Positions 34,826 to 43,174 of a stretch of DNA of 64,000 nucleotides are shown here, one piece after another. The translations under genes and the position numbers were made by a program. The notes beneath the pieces were generated by a model, which searched no databases, was not told the origin of the DNA, and saw only the letters and a program-made list of their open reading frames with translations. Source of the stretch: Thermus igniterrae ATCC 700962 (GTDB lineage: Bacteria; Deinococcota; Deinococci; Deinococcales; Thermaceae); NCBI RefSeq assembly GCF_000376265.1, contig NZ_AQWU01000062.1, positions 1-64,000 on the forward strand, written 5' to 3'. Numbering within the stretch: position 1 is the first letter of the stretch; each line of letters opens with the position of its first letter.

Positions 34826-34838
34826 GCCATACCCCTTC

Positions 34839-36179
34839 TCAGTACGTGGCCAGGTACTGGTCCAGCTCCCACTGGTGGACCGTGACCCGGTAGTCGTCCC
34901 ACTCCATCTGCTTGGCCTGGAGGAAGTGGGTGTAGACATGCTCCCCCAGGGCTTCGCGGATCACAGGGTCCTTCCTCAGGGCCTCGAGGGCCTCCCGCAG
35001 GGTACCGGGGAGCTCGCGGATCTTGTGCTTGCGGCGGTCGCGCACGCTCATCTGGTAGATGTTGCGCTGGATGGGCGGGGGCGGCAGGAGCTTCCGCTCA
35101 ATGCCGTCAATGGCGGCGGCGGCCATGACCGCCAGGGCCAGGTAGGGGTTGGAGGAGGGGTCGGGCATCCTGAGCTCCGCCCGGGTGCCCACCCCCCGGC
35201 GGGCGGGGATGCGGATCATGGCGGAGCGGTTGGAGGCGGACCAGGCGATGTTGGTGGGGGCCTCGTACCCCGGGGTGAGGCGCTTGTAGGAGTTCACCAG
35301 GGGGTTGGTGATGGCCACCATGCCCTCGGCATGCTCCAGGAGCCCGGCGATGAAGTGGAGGGCGGTCTTGGAGAGCTGGTACTCGGCGTTGGGGTCAAAG
35401 AAGGCGTTCTGCCCGTCCTTGAAGAGGGAGAGGTGGGTGTGCATGCCGCTGCCGTTGATGCCGCGGATGGGCTTGGGCAGGAAGGTGGCGTGGAGGCCAT
35501 GGTTCAGGGCCACCCGCTTCACCACCCACTTGAAGGTGGCGATGTTGTCCGCGGTGGTGAGGGCATCGGCGTACTTGAAGTCAATCTCGTGCTGCCCGGG
35601 GGCCACCTCGTGGTGGGAGGCCTCAATCTCAAAGCCCATGGCCACCAGGGCGTTCACCATGTCCCGCCGGGCCTCCTCCCCCTTGTCCACCGGGGCCAGG
35701 TCAAAGTAGCCCGCCTTGTCGTGGGTCTCCACCGTGGGCAGGCCCTCGGGGGTGCGCAGGAAGAGGAAGAACTCGGGCTCGGGGCCGGCGTACATGTTGT
35801 CAAACCCCAGCTTCTGCAGGCGCTCCACCTGGCGCTTCAGCACGTACCGGGGGTCCCCCTCAAAGGGACGGCCATCGGGGTAGGTGACGTCGCAGATGAG
35901 CCGGGCCACCCGCCCCCGCGTGGGGTCCTCCACCAGGTCGGGCAGGATGACGAAGGTGTTGTAGTCGGGCTTGAGGAGCATGTCCGACTCCTCAATGCGG
36001 GTGAAGCCCTCAATGGAGGAGCCGTCAAACATGATCTCCCCGTCCAGGGCCTTCTCAAACTGGGAGGCCGGCACCTCCACGTTCTTCACCACCCCGAGGA
36101 TGTCGGTGATCTGCAACCGCAGGAAAGTGACCTTTTCCTCTTTCAGCGCCTTGAGGATCTCTGCCTTGGTGTACCCCAT
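34839..36179 (-). CDS. glnA: Glutamine synthetase, type I
   Basis: The enzyme makes glutamine from glutamate, ammonia and ATP. The 446-residue length and lack of the GSI-beta insert fit the GSI-alpha class (Bacillus type). Motifs are [45 protein letters not shown] and [10 protein letters not shown]-like [16 protein letters not shown]. The adenylylation tyrosine loop of GSI-beta is not evident. I start at ATG 36179, which has AAGGAGG upstream; the longer frame overlaps the promoter. Expression is from a strong promoter with a hairpin in the leader. Confidence 0.96.
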   Translation of the reverse strand: MGYTKAEILKALKEEKVTFLRLQITDILGVVKNVEVPASQFEKALDGEIMFDGSSIEGFTRIEESDMLLKPDYNTFVILPDLVEDPTRGRVARLICDVTYPDGRPFEGDPRYVLKRQVERLQKLGFDNMYAGPEPEFFLFLRTPEGLPTVETHDKAGYFDLAPVDKGEEARRDMVNALVAMGFEIEASHHEVAPGQHEIDFKYADALTTADNIATFKWVVKRVALNHGLHATFLPKPIRGINGSGMHTHLSLFKDGQNAFFDPNAEYQLSKTALHFIAGLLEHAEGMVAITNPLVNSYKRLTPGYEAPTNIAWSASNRSAMIRIPARRGVGTRAELRMPDPSSNPYLALAVMAAAAIDGIERKLLPPPPIQRNIYQMSVRDRRKHKIRELPGTLREALEALRKDPVIREALGEHVYTHFLQAKQMEWDDYRVTVHQWELDQYLATY

Positions 36180-36200
36180 CTTCCGCCTCCTTTGCCGCCT

Positions 36201-36231
36201 TGCCCAGGGTTTTTCGCCAACAACCCGGGCA
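36201..36231 (-). promoter_or_regulatory. Hairpin in the glnA leader
   Basis: TGCCCAGGGTT (36201-36211) and AACCCGGGCA (36222-36231) can pair over ten bases with one bulge, leaving a 10-base loop. It sits between the promoter and the ribosome-binding site and could affect mRNA stability or translation. Confidence 0.45.
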
Positions 36232-36241
36232 GGTTGTGCAG

Positions 36242-36271
36242 AGTGTACGGCATAAATCTGCATGATGTCAA
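36242..36271 (-). promoter_or_regulatory. glnA promoter
   Basis: On the minus strand, a consensus -35 TTGACA (36266-36271), an 18-bp spacer and -10 TACACT (36242-36247). The transcript would have a leader of about 55 bases. Confidence 0.75.
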
Positions 36272-36373
36272 GTCTTTGCTGAACGGGCGTGCCAAAAATC
36301 CCGGACGCCCGGCCGGGTCCCTCTTGACCCTTTCCTGACCCAGGGGCGAATAGACTGGTCGGTGGAGGGGCTT

Positions 36374-38026
36374 ATGGTAAAACGGCGCAACCTATTGAAA
36401 GCGGGAGCGGCCCTGGGGGCTTTGGGGCTTGGCCTGGGGCGGGCCCAGGGGGCCTTCACCCTGACCCTGGTGCACACCAACGACACCCACGCTCACCTGG
36501 AGCCCATGGAGCTCACCCTCTCCGGGCAGCGGGTCAAGGTGGGGGGTGTGGCCCAGCGGGTGGCCTTCCTGGACCGCCTCCGGGCCCAGCGGCGCAACCT
36601 CCTCCTCCTGGACGCGGGGGACGTCTTCCAGGGCACCCTGTACTTCAACCAGTACCGGGGGCTGGCCGACCGCTACTTCATGCACCGCATGCTCTACCGG
36701 GTGATGGCCCTGGGCAACCACGAGTTTGACCTGGGCCCTGGCCCCCTGGCCGAGTTTTTGCGGGGGACCAAGTTCAAGGTGGTCTCCGCCAACGTGGGGG
36801 TGGAGCGGGAGCCAAGGCTCAAGGGGCTGATCGCCCCCTATGCCGTCCTGAGCGTGGGGGGGGAGAAGGTGGGGGTGATCGGCCTCACCACCCCGGACAC
36901 CCGGGAGATTGCCAACCCCGGGCCCACGGTGGACTTCCTGGACCCCTACGAAAGCGCCCAGAAGGCGGTCTTTGAGCTGCTTAAGCAGGGGGTGAACAAG
37001 ATCGTGGTCCTCTCCCACCTGGGCTACGGGGAGGACCTGAAGCTGGCCCGGCGGCTGGTGGGGGCCCAGGTGATCGTGGGCGGCCACTCCCACACCCTCC
37101 TGGGAAGCTTCCCCCACCGGGAGCTCACCCCGGCGGGTCCCTACCCCACGGTGGTGAAGAACCCCGAGGGCAAGGACGTCCTGGTGGTGCAGGCCTGGGA
37201 GTGGGGCAAGGTGGTGGGGGTCCTCGAGGTCACCTTCGGCCCCAAGGGGGAGGTGGTGGCCTACAAGGGGGAGCCCTTCCTCATGATCCCCCAGGTGGCC
37301 CCCGAGGACTTCTTCGCCAAGGAGGCCCTCATGGCCTACGCCCAGCCGGTGATGGCCCTCATGGGCCAGGTGATCGCCGAGGCCCGGGTGGACCTGGTGG
37401 GCGAGCGGGCCATCGTGCGGCGGCGGGAGAGCAACCTGGGCAACCTGATCGCCGACGGCATGCTCTGGAAGACCAAAAACGCCGGGGTGCAGATTGCCCT
37501 GCAAAACGGCGGGGGCATCCGCGCCTCCATCCCCAAGGGGCCCATCACCGTGGGTAAGGTCTACGAGGTCCTGCCTTTCGGCAACACCCTGGTGGTCATG
37601 GACCTGAAGGGTAAGGAGATCAAGGCCGCCCTGGAGAACGGGGTCTCCCAGTGGGAGCAGACCGCGGGCCGCTTCCTCCAGGTGGCCGGCCTGCGCTACG
37701 CCTTTGACCTTTCCCGGCCGGCGGGGGACCGGGTGGTGCGGGTGGAGGTGAAGACGCCCCAGGGCTTCCGTCCCCTGGACCTCGAGGCCACCTACCGGGT
37801 GGTGGTCAACAACTTCATCGCCGCCGGGGGCGATGGCTTCACCGTGCTCAAGGAGGCCCAGGGCTATAGGGTGGACACCGGCTTCAGCGACGCCGAAAGC
37901 TTCATGGACTACCTCCGGGAGCTCAGGGTGGTGGAGGCAGGGCTGGAGGGGCGGATTGAGGTGCTGAACGAGCCCCGTGGGGAAAAGCCCGCTTACTGGG
38001 CCTACGGGGGCCTGGTGGGGGCTTAG
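36374..38026 (+). CDS. Tat-exported 5'-nucleotidase/UshA-like phosphoesterase
   Basis: The 550-residue protein starts with a twin-arginine signal peptide (MVKRRNLLKAGAALGALGLG). The metallophosphatase domain (about 30-320) has HTNDTHAHLE, LDAGDVFQG, GNHEFD and GGHSHT. The C-terminal 5'-nucleotidase domain (about 340-520) has NGGGIRASI, LPFGNTLVV and FIAAGGDGF, which sandwich the base. It probably releases phosphate and nucleosides from nucleotides outside the membrane with a two-metal centre; relatives also include SoxB-type hydrolases. It is divergent from glnA. A possible TAGACT -10 box lies at 36351. Confidence 0.92.
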   Translation: MVKRRNLLKAGAALGALGLGLGRAQGAFTLTLVHTNDTHAHLEPMELTLSGQRVKVGGVAQRVAFLDRLRAQRRNLLLLDAGDVFQGTLYFNQYRGLADRYFMHRMLYRVMALGNHEFDLGPGPLAEFLRGTKFKVVSANVGVEREPRLKGLIAPYAVLSVGGEKVGVIGLTTPDTREIANPGPTVDFLDPYESAQKAVFELLKQGVNKIVVLSHLGYGEDLKLARRLVGAQVIVGGHSHTLLGSFPHRELTPAGPYPTVVKNPEGKDVLVVQAWEWGKVVGVLEVTFGPKGEVVAYKGEPFLMIPQVAPEDFFAKEALMAYAQPVMALMGQVIAEARVDLVGERAIVRRRESNLGNLIADGMLWKTKNAGVQIALQNGGGIRASIPKGPITVGKVYEVLPFGNTLVVMDLKGKEIKAALENGVSQWEQTAGRFLQVAGLRYAFDLSRPAGDRVVRVEVKTPQGFRPLDLEATYRVVVNNFIAAGGDGFTVLKEAQGYRVDTGFSDAESFMDYLRELRVVEAGLEGRIEVLNEPRGEKPAYWAYGGLVGA

Positions 38027-38037
38027 GCCCCAAGGCC

Positions 38038-38067
38038 AGACCCCCCGGGGCCAGCCCCGGGGGGTCT
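38038..38067. terminator. Bidirectional hairpin terminator
   Basis: Thirteen-bp arms (38038-38050 and 38055-38067) match perfectly around a 4-base loop, 11 bp after the nucleotidase stop and 10 bp from the convergent MOSC gene stop. It is followed on the plus strand by TTCC. Confidence 0.75.
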
Positions 38068-38077
38068 TTCCGTCCCC

Positions 38078-38521
38078 TTATCCTGCAGGGGTCAGAACCT
38101 GCACCGGGTCTCCCACCCGCACCAAGCCCCCCACCAGCACCCGGGCATAGAGCCCACGGCCGCCAAAGAGGAGCTTGGGCAGGCGGAGGTCAAACTGGGA
38201 GAGGCTCTGGCACACGGTGCAGACCTGGGCCAGCTCCAGAAGGGCCTCCCCCACCTGGAGCCGGGCCTTTGGGGGTAGCCCGTGGGGGTCCAGGTCCAGG
38301 AGGAGGTTTTCCCCCAGGGCGCCATAGGGCAGGGTAATCCCGGCGCCAAGGGCCTTCTCGTAGGCGGAAAGCCCCGCCACCAAAACCGCCCGGTCGGGGT
38401 CCTTGCCCGCGTGCCGGTCCCCCCTGGCGCCAAACCCGGCCACCAGCTCCAGGGCCTCCACCGGGGGCTTGGGAAGCCCCGGGGTGGTGCCCAGGTGCAG
38501 GGAGACCACCCGGCCCGTCAT
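38078..38521 (-). CDS. MOSC-domain protein
   Basis: The 147-residue protein is a single MOSC domain: VVSLHLGTTPGLPKPPVEALELVAGFGARGDRHAG-like N-terminus, YGALGENLLLD, and a cysteine pair in AQVCTVCQSL. MOSC proteins handle molybdenum cofactor or sulfur in relatives (YiiM, mARC, the Moco sulfurase C-terminus). The start overlaps the cytochrome stop by 4 bp. The position right after a molybdenum sulfite dehydrogenase and its cytochrome suggests a role in maturing that enzyme, which is inference. Confidence 0.88.
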   Translation of the reverse strand: MTGRVVSLHLGTTPGLPKPPVEALELVAGFGARGDRHAGKDPDRAVLVAGLSAYEKALGAGITLPYGALGENLLLDLDPHGLPPKARLQVGEALLELAQVCTVCQSLSQFDLRLPKLLFGGRGLYARVLVGGLVRVGDPVQVLTPAG

Positions 38522-39213
38522 GGCAGCTTGAGCCCCTGGCGGAGCTTGAGGACCTCCTCGGGGGTGAGGGGTTTGGCCCGGGCGGCCTTGACCTCCTCGG
38601 GGGCGTAGGCCTTGAAGCCCTGGGGGGCGCCCCAGGCGGCCAGGTGGTTCAGCACCAGGGCCAGGTCCTCGTCGGAGAGCCAGGCAAACCCCGGCATGAT
38701 GCCGCTATACTCCTGCCCCTCAATCTTCAGGGTTCCCTGGACCCCATAGAGCACGGCCAGGAGGAGGTAGTCCCGGCCTCCCTGGGCCTTTAGGAGCTTT
38801 TCCGTGTGGCCCTTCAAGGGCGGGAAGATGGGGGGGTTGCCCTCGCCCTGGGGGCCGTGGCAGCCCAGGCAGTTGGCGTAGACCTGGGCCCCCGTCTTGG
38901 AGGCGGGGGCGGCCGCCACCGGGGCCGGGGCGGGCGGCGGCTGGGTGCCCAGGTAGAGGGCCAGGTAGTCCAGGATGGCCCCCCGTTCCTCGGGGGTGAC
39001 CTGGAGGCCGCGGGAGACCATCTCGGTCATGATGGCGTCCCAGCGCTCCCGGGAGAGCCGCTCCCGGGCCACGAAGCCGATGTCGTGGCAGGCCTGGCAC
39101 TTGGCCAGGACCAGCTCCTTGCCCGGGCCCTCGGGGAGGGTGTACTGGCTCAAGGCCCAGTACCCGCCAAGCCCCAGGGCCAAGGCGCCCAAAAGAACCA
39201 GGGTTTTCCTCAT
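38518..39213 (-). CDS. Diheme cytochrome c (c550 type), electron acceptor of sulfite dehydrogenase
   Basis: The 231-residue protein has an N-terminal signal or anchor helix (2-22) and two heme c motifs, CQACH (39-43) and CLGCH (115-119), in two cytochrome c domains joined by a Pro/Ala linker (91-106). Candidate axial Met residues lie in ...AIMTEM and SGIMPGFAWL. In Thermus thermophilus a cytochrome c550 next to sulfite dehydrogenase passes electrons to the terminal oxidases, and this gene matches that position. A TAGTCT box six bases before the ATG suggests its own leaderless promoter. Confidence 0.9.
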   Translation of the reverse strand: MRKTLVLLGALALGLGGYWALSQYTLPEGPGKELVLAKCQACHDIGFVARERLSRERWDAIMTEMVSRGLQVTPEERGAILDYLALYLGTQPPPAPAPVAAAPASKTGAQVYANCLGCHGPQGEGNPPIFPPLKGHTEKLLKAQGGRDYLLLAVLYGVQGTLKIEGQEYSGIMPGFAWLSDEDLALVLNHLAAWGAPQGFKAYAPEEVKAARAKPLTPEEVLKLRQGLKLP

Positions 39214-39219
39214 GGGTAA

Positions 39220-39225
39220 AGACTA
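39220..39225 (-). promoter_or_regulatory. -10 box of the cytochrome gene (leaderless)
   Basis: TAGTCT on the minus strand, six bases before ATG 39213. It lies just past two hairpins that separate this gene from the sulfite dehydrogenase gene. Confidence 0.4.
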
Positions 39226-39239
39226 CCTCCCTCTTCTTG

Positions 39240-39288
39240 GGGCCGCCATGGGGCGGCCCACAAAGCCCCCGGGGAAACCCCCGGGGGC
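39240..39288 (-). terminator. Two tandem hairpins between sulfite dehydrogenase and cytochrome genes
   Basis: The first met by RNA polymerase has 10-bp arms (39265-39274 and 39279-39288); the second has 8-bp arms (39240-39247 and 39252-39259). Both are perfect and lack T tracts. They may reduce read-through or protect the upstream mRNA. Confidence 0.55.
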
Positions 39289-39299
39289 AACCGCAAGCC

Positions 39300-40523
39300 T
39301 CAGGCCACGGTGAAGTTCACCCGCATCACGCCGCTGTACTCGTAGCCCCGCTCGTTCCAGGCGATGTTGCCGTCCAGGGGCTGGCTACGGCCCAAGGCGT
39401 CCCAGGCCCGGGCCATGACCTCGTGGGCCCCGGGCCGCAGGTAGACCGTGGCCCGCCAGCGCACCCAGCCGAAGGTCTTCTCCTTGCGCTCCAGTTCGGC
39501 CTGGTGCCAGGTGCGGCCGCCGTTGGTGGACACCTCCACGCTCACGATGGGGGCGATGCCGTCGTTGAAGGCCACCCCCTCCACCCGCACGTAGGGGCCC
39601 CGGACGGTCTGGCCCTCGAGGGGGGCGAAGATGAAGCTGTTGAGGGTTACCAGCCAGTTGGAGCGGGAGTTGGCGAAGTTGTAGGGGTAGGTCTTGCCCG
39701 GCTCCTGGGGGAGGAAGGGGAGGCTGGTGTTGGGGATGGTGGGCACCCGGTAGCGGGGCATCTGCTCGGCGGTGGTGTTCTCCCCCTCGGTGAACTCAAT
39801 CTTCTCCACCCACTTCACGTTGTTCACCCCGAAGTACCCGGGGAAGACCAGCCGCACCGGCCCCCCGTGCACCGCGGGCAGGGGCTCCCCGTTCATGGAG
39901 AGGGCTAGCAGGGCGTTTTCCAGGGCGTGGATGGGCACGGAGCGCACGAACTCGGGGGCGTTCCCCTGGCGGCTGGCGTGGGCGGTGATGTGCAAGGCCT
40001 TCTCCCCCAGCTTCACCCCCTTGGCGGCCAGGAGGTCCTTGAGGCGCACGCCGCGGAAGGTGACGTTGCCCACCCCACCCCGCTTCCAGGGGTTGCCCGA
40101 AGGGCGGGGCTGGTAGAGGGTGCGCCCGTTCCCCGAGCACTGCAGGACCATGGTGACCTCGTGCTGGGGGAGGGTCAGGAGCTCCTTGGCCTCAAAGGTA
40201 AAGGGCTTGTCCACCAGGCCCCCCACCTGGATCTTCCAGCCCTCCAGGTTCGCCCCCTCCACGGTGTTGTACCCGGGCAGGTCCACGTTGTTGCGGATGT
40301 AGAGGAGCTCTTTGGGGGTGCGCTCGGGGTTGGCGGCCAGGAGGTCGTAGGGGGTCTCCAGGACGATGGGGCGTTGGGAGAGCACGATCAGCTTGGCGTT
40401 TTTGCCCTTTACCAGCTGGTCCGCCGTGGGGGCCTGCTGGGCCAGCCCTCGTCCCCCCGCGGCCAGCACCGCCGCGCCCAGGCCCATGAGCTTCAAGGTG
40501 GTGCGCCGGTTCACCTTTTCCAT
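39300..40523 (-). CDS. Tat-exported molybdenum sulfite dehydrogenase
   Basis: The 407-residue enzyme belongs to the sulfite oxidase family. The Tat signal is NRRTTLKLMG (5-14), cut after GRGLAQQA. The molybdopterin domain has the catalytic Cys129 in VLQCSGNGR and GVRLKDLL, SVPIHALENALLA and GGPVRLVFPGYFGVNNVKWV. The C-terminal dimerisation domain (about 290-405) has GVAFNDGIAPIVSVEVSTNGGRTW. It oxidises sulfite to sulfate outside the membrane and passes electrons to the cytochrome downstream. ATG 40523 was chosen for the Tat motif and GGGAGG upstream; the 60-residue extension crosses the promoter. Confidence 0.93.
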   Translation of the reverse strand: MEKVNRRTTLKLMGLGAAVLAAGGRGLAQQAPTADQLVKGKNAKLIVLSQRPIVLETPYDLLAANPERTPKELLYIRNNVDLPGYNTVEGANLEGWKIQVGGLVDKPFTFEAKELLTLPQHEVTMVLQCSGNGRTLYQPRPSGNPWKRGGVGNVTFRGVRLKDLLAAKGVKLGEKALHITAHASRQGNAPEFVRSVPIHALENALLALSMNGEPLPAVHGGPVRLVFPGYFGVNNVKWVEKIEFTEGENTTAEQMPRYRVPTIPNTSLPFLPQEPGKTYPYNFANSRSNWLVTLNSFIFAPLEGQTVRGPYVRVEGVAFNDGIAPIVSVEVSTNGGRTWHQAELERKEKTFGWVRWRATVYLRPGAHEVMARAWDALGRSQPLDGNIAWNERGYEYSGVMRVNFTVA

Positions 40524-40579
40524 ACCTTGCCTCCCGTGCGAGCCGGGGGGACTTTTGTCCCCGCTTTCCGGTTGCCCCC

Positions 40580-40609
40580 AATCTAGGCGGCACACCTTAC
40601 CCCTGTCAA
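40580..40609 (-). promoter_or_regulatory. Promoter of the sulfite dehydrogenase operon
   Basis: On the minus strand, consensus -35 TTGACA (40604-40609), an 18-bp spacer and -10 TAGATT (40580-40585), with a leader of about 50 bases. Confidence 0.75.
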
Positions 40610-40686
40610 GTGAGGGTTTGCCCTCCTGAAGCCCATAGCTAAGGGAAAGGTCAAGGAGTCTACAGGGGGGTATGGGGAGGCGTATC

Positions 40687-43122
40687 ATGGAGGACATGCT
40701 CAAGGGCGAAGGCCCGGGTCCCCTCCCTCCCCTCCTGCAGCAGTACGTGGAGCTCCGGGACCGCTACCCCGAGTACCTCCTCCTCTTCCAGGTGGGGGAC
40801 TTCTACGAGTGCTTTGGCGAGGACGCCGAGCGCCTGGCCCGCGCCCTGGGCCTGGCCCTCACCCACAAGTCCAGCAAGGACTTCACCACCCCCATGGCGG
40901 GCATCCCCATCCGGGCCTTTGACGGCTACGCGGAGCGCCTCCTCAAGATGGGCTTCCGCCTGGCGGTGGCCGACCAGGTGGAGCCGGCGGAGGAGGCCGA
41001 GGGCCTGGTGCGCCGGGAGGTGACCCAGCTCCTCACCCCGGGCACCCTGGTCCAGGAGACCCTTCTCCCCAAGGAGGCCAACTACCTGGCGGCGGTGGCC
41101 ACGGGGGACGGCTTTGGCGTGGCCTTCCTGGATGTGTCCACCGGGGAGTTCAAGGGAACGCTCTTGCAGAGCAAGAGTGCTCTTTACGACGAGCTTTTCC
41201 GCCACCGGCCCGCCGAGGTCCTCCTGGCCCCCGAGCTGCGGGAGAACGAGGCCTTCCTGGAGGAGTTCCGCAAGCGCTTCCCGGTGATGCTCTCCGAGGC
41301 CCCCTTTGACCCGGAAGGGGAAGGCCCCCTGGCCTTGCGCCGGGCCCAGGGGGCGCTTCTCCGCTATGCCGCCCGGACGCAGGGGGGAAGTTTTGTCCCC
41401 AGGCCTTTCCGCTTCTACGACCCCGGGGCCTTCATGCGCCTGCCCGAGGCCACCCTGCGGGCTTTGGAGGTCTTTGAACCCCTGCGGGGGCAGGACACCC
41501 TCTTCGGCGTCCTGGACGAGACCCGCACCGCCCCGGGCCGCAGGCTCCTGCAGGCCTGGCTCCGCCATCCCCTCCTGGACCGGGGGCCCCTGGAGGCCCG
41601 GCTTGACCGGGTGGAGGCCTTCGTGCGGGAGGGCACCCTTCGGGAAGGGGTGCGGCGCCTCCTCTTCCGCCTGGCCGACCTGGAGCGGCTCGCCACCCGG
41701 CTGGAGCTGGGGCGGGCGGGGCCTAGGGATTTGGCTGCCCTGCGCCGCAGCCTGGAGATCCTGCCCGAGCTCAAGGCCCTCCTGGGGGAGGAGGTGGGGC
41801 TTCCCGAGCTCTCCTTCCTCCTGGCGGAGCTCCGGGCTGCCCTGGTGGACGACCCCCCCCTGAAGCTCTCCGAGGGGGGGCTCATCCGGGAGGGGTACGA
41901 CCCCCACCTGGACGCCCTGCGCCAGGCCCACCGGGAGGGGGTGGCCTACTTCCTGGCCCTGGAGGAAAGGGAGCGGGAGCGCACCGGCATCCCCACCCTG
42001 AAGGTGGGCTACAACGCCGTCTTCGGCTACCACCTGGAGGTGACCCGGCCCTATTACGACCGGGTCCCCCCGGAGTACAAGGCGGTGCAGACCCTCAAGG
42101 ACCGGCAGCGCTACACCCTGCCGGAGATCAAGGAGCGGGAACGGGAGCTCTACCGCCTCGAGGCCCAGATCCGCCGCCGGGAGGAGGAGGTCTTCCTGGA
42201 GGTGCGGGAGAAGGCCAAGAAGGAGGCCGAGGCCCTCAGGGAGGCGGCCCGGGTGCTGGCCGAGCTGGACGTCTTCGCCGCCTTGGCCGAGGTGGCCGTG
42301 CGCCACGGGTACACCAGGCCCCGCTTCGGAGAGCGCCTTCGCATCCGCGCCGGGCGCCACCCGGTGGTGGAACGCCGCACGGTCTTCGTCCCCAACGACC
42401 TGGAGATGGCGGGGGAGCTCGTGCTGGTCACCGGGCCCAACATGGCGGGGAAGAGCACCTTTTTGCGCCAGACCGCCCTCATCGCCCTGCTGGCCCAGAT
42501 GGGGAGCTTCGTTCCCGCGGAGGAGGCGGAGCTTCCCCTTTTTGACCGCATCCTCACCCGCATCGGCGCCTCCGACGACCTGGCCGGGGGGCGGAGCACC
42601 TTCATGGTGGAGATGGAGGAGGTGGCCCTCATCCTCAAGGAGGCCACGGAGCGGAGCCTGGTCCTCCTGGACGAGGTGGGGCGGGGCACCTCCAGCCTGG
42701 ATGGGGTGGCCATCGCCACCGCCGTGGCTGAGGCCCTGCACGAGCGGGGTTGCTACGCCCTTTTTGCCACCCACTACTTTGAGCTCACCGCCTTGCCCCT
42801 ACCCCGGCTTAGGAACCTGCACGTGGCCGCCAAGGAGGAGGAGGGGGGGCTTACCTTCTACCACCAGGTCCTGCCGGGCCCTGCCTCCAAGAGCTACGGG
42901 GTGGAGGTGGCCCGGATGGCCGGCCTGCCCAAGGAGGTGGTGGAGCGGGCCCAGCACCTCCTCAGGGCCATGGCCGCCCGGCGAGAGGGGCCGGGGGAGG
43001 CGGTTTTGCAGAGGCTCCTGGCCTTGGACCCCGACCGCCTCACCCCTCTGGAGGCCCTCCGCCTCCTCCACGAGCTCAGGGCCTTGGTCCTGGGGACCCC
43101 CTTGGGTACCATGAAGGGGTGA
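40687..43122 (+). CDS. mutS: DNA mismatch repair protein MutS
   Basis: The 811-residue protein has the same length as Taq MutS. The mismatch-reading motif is Phe39-Tyr40-Glu41 (GDFYECFG). The core, clamp and ATPase domains follow, with Walker A TGPNMAGKST, Walker B LVLLDEVGRGTSSLDG and the helix-turn-helix tail. It recognises mispaired bases and recruits MutL. ATG 40687 was preferred over ATG 40672 because GGGGAGG lies six bases before it and the N-terminus MEDMLKGEGPG matches Taq MutS. It is followed by mutL 52 bp downstream. Confidence 0.96.
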   Translation: MEDMLKGEGPGPLPPLLQQYVELRDRYPEYLLLFQVGDFYECFGEDAERLARALGLALTHKSSKDFTTPMAGIPIRAFDGYAERLLKMGFRLAVADQVEPAEEAEGLVRREVTQLLTPGTLVQETLLPKEANYLAAVATGDGFGVAFLDVSTGEFKGTLLQSKSALYDELFRHRPAEVLLAPELRENEAFLEEFRKRFPVMLSEAPFDPEGEGPLALRRAQGALLRYAARTQGGSFVPRPFRFYDPGAFMRLPEATLRALEVFEPLRGQDTLFGVLDETRTAPGRRLLQAWLRHPLLDRGPLEARLDRVEAFVREGTLREGVRRLLFRLADLERLATRLELGRAGPRDLAALRRSLEILPELKALLGEEVGLPELSFLLAELRAALVDDPPLKLSEGGLIREGYDPHLDALRQAHREGVAYFLALEERERERTGIPTLKVGYNAVFGYHLEVTRPYYDRVPPEYKAVQTLKDRQRYTLPEIKERERELYRLEAQIRRREEEVFLEVREKAKKEAEALREAARVLAELDVFAALAEVAVRHGYTRPRFGERLRIRAGRHPVVERRTVFVPNDLEMAGELVLVTGPNMAGKSTFLRQTALIALLAQMGSFVPAEEAELPLFDRILTRIGASDDLAGGRSTFMVEMEEVALILKEATERSLVLLDEVGRGTSSLDGVAIATAVAEALHERGCYALFATHYFELTALPLPRLRNLHVAAKEEEGGLTFYHQVLPGPASKSYGVEVARMAGLPKEVVERAQHLLRAMAARREGPGEAVLQRLLALDPDRLTPLEALRLLHELRALVLGTPLGTMKG

Positions 43123-43174
43123 GGGTCTGGCCGCGCCGCGGGCCTGCTTCCCCGCTGGCCCGGGTGGGGGCTCC

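Noticed and set aside
34719-36338. 539-residue open frame antisense to glnA
   Set aside because: Covers glnA, its promoter and its terminator hairpin; no domain signatures.
40524-40703. 60-residue N-terminal extension of sulfite dehydrogenase
   Set aside because: It would cross the consensus promoter at 40580-40609 and hide the Tat signal, which works only at the N-terminus.
40660-42774. 704-residue open frame antisense to mutS
   Set aside because: Shadow of mutS; the composition is Gly/His/Gln/Leu-rich and no motif is found.
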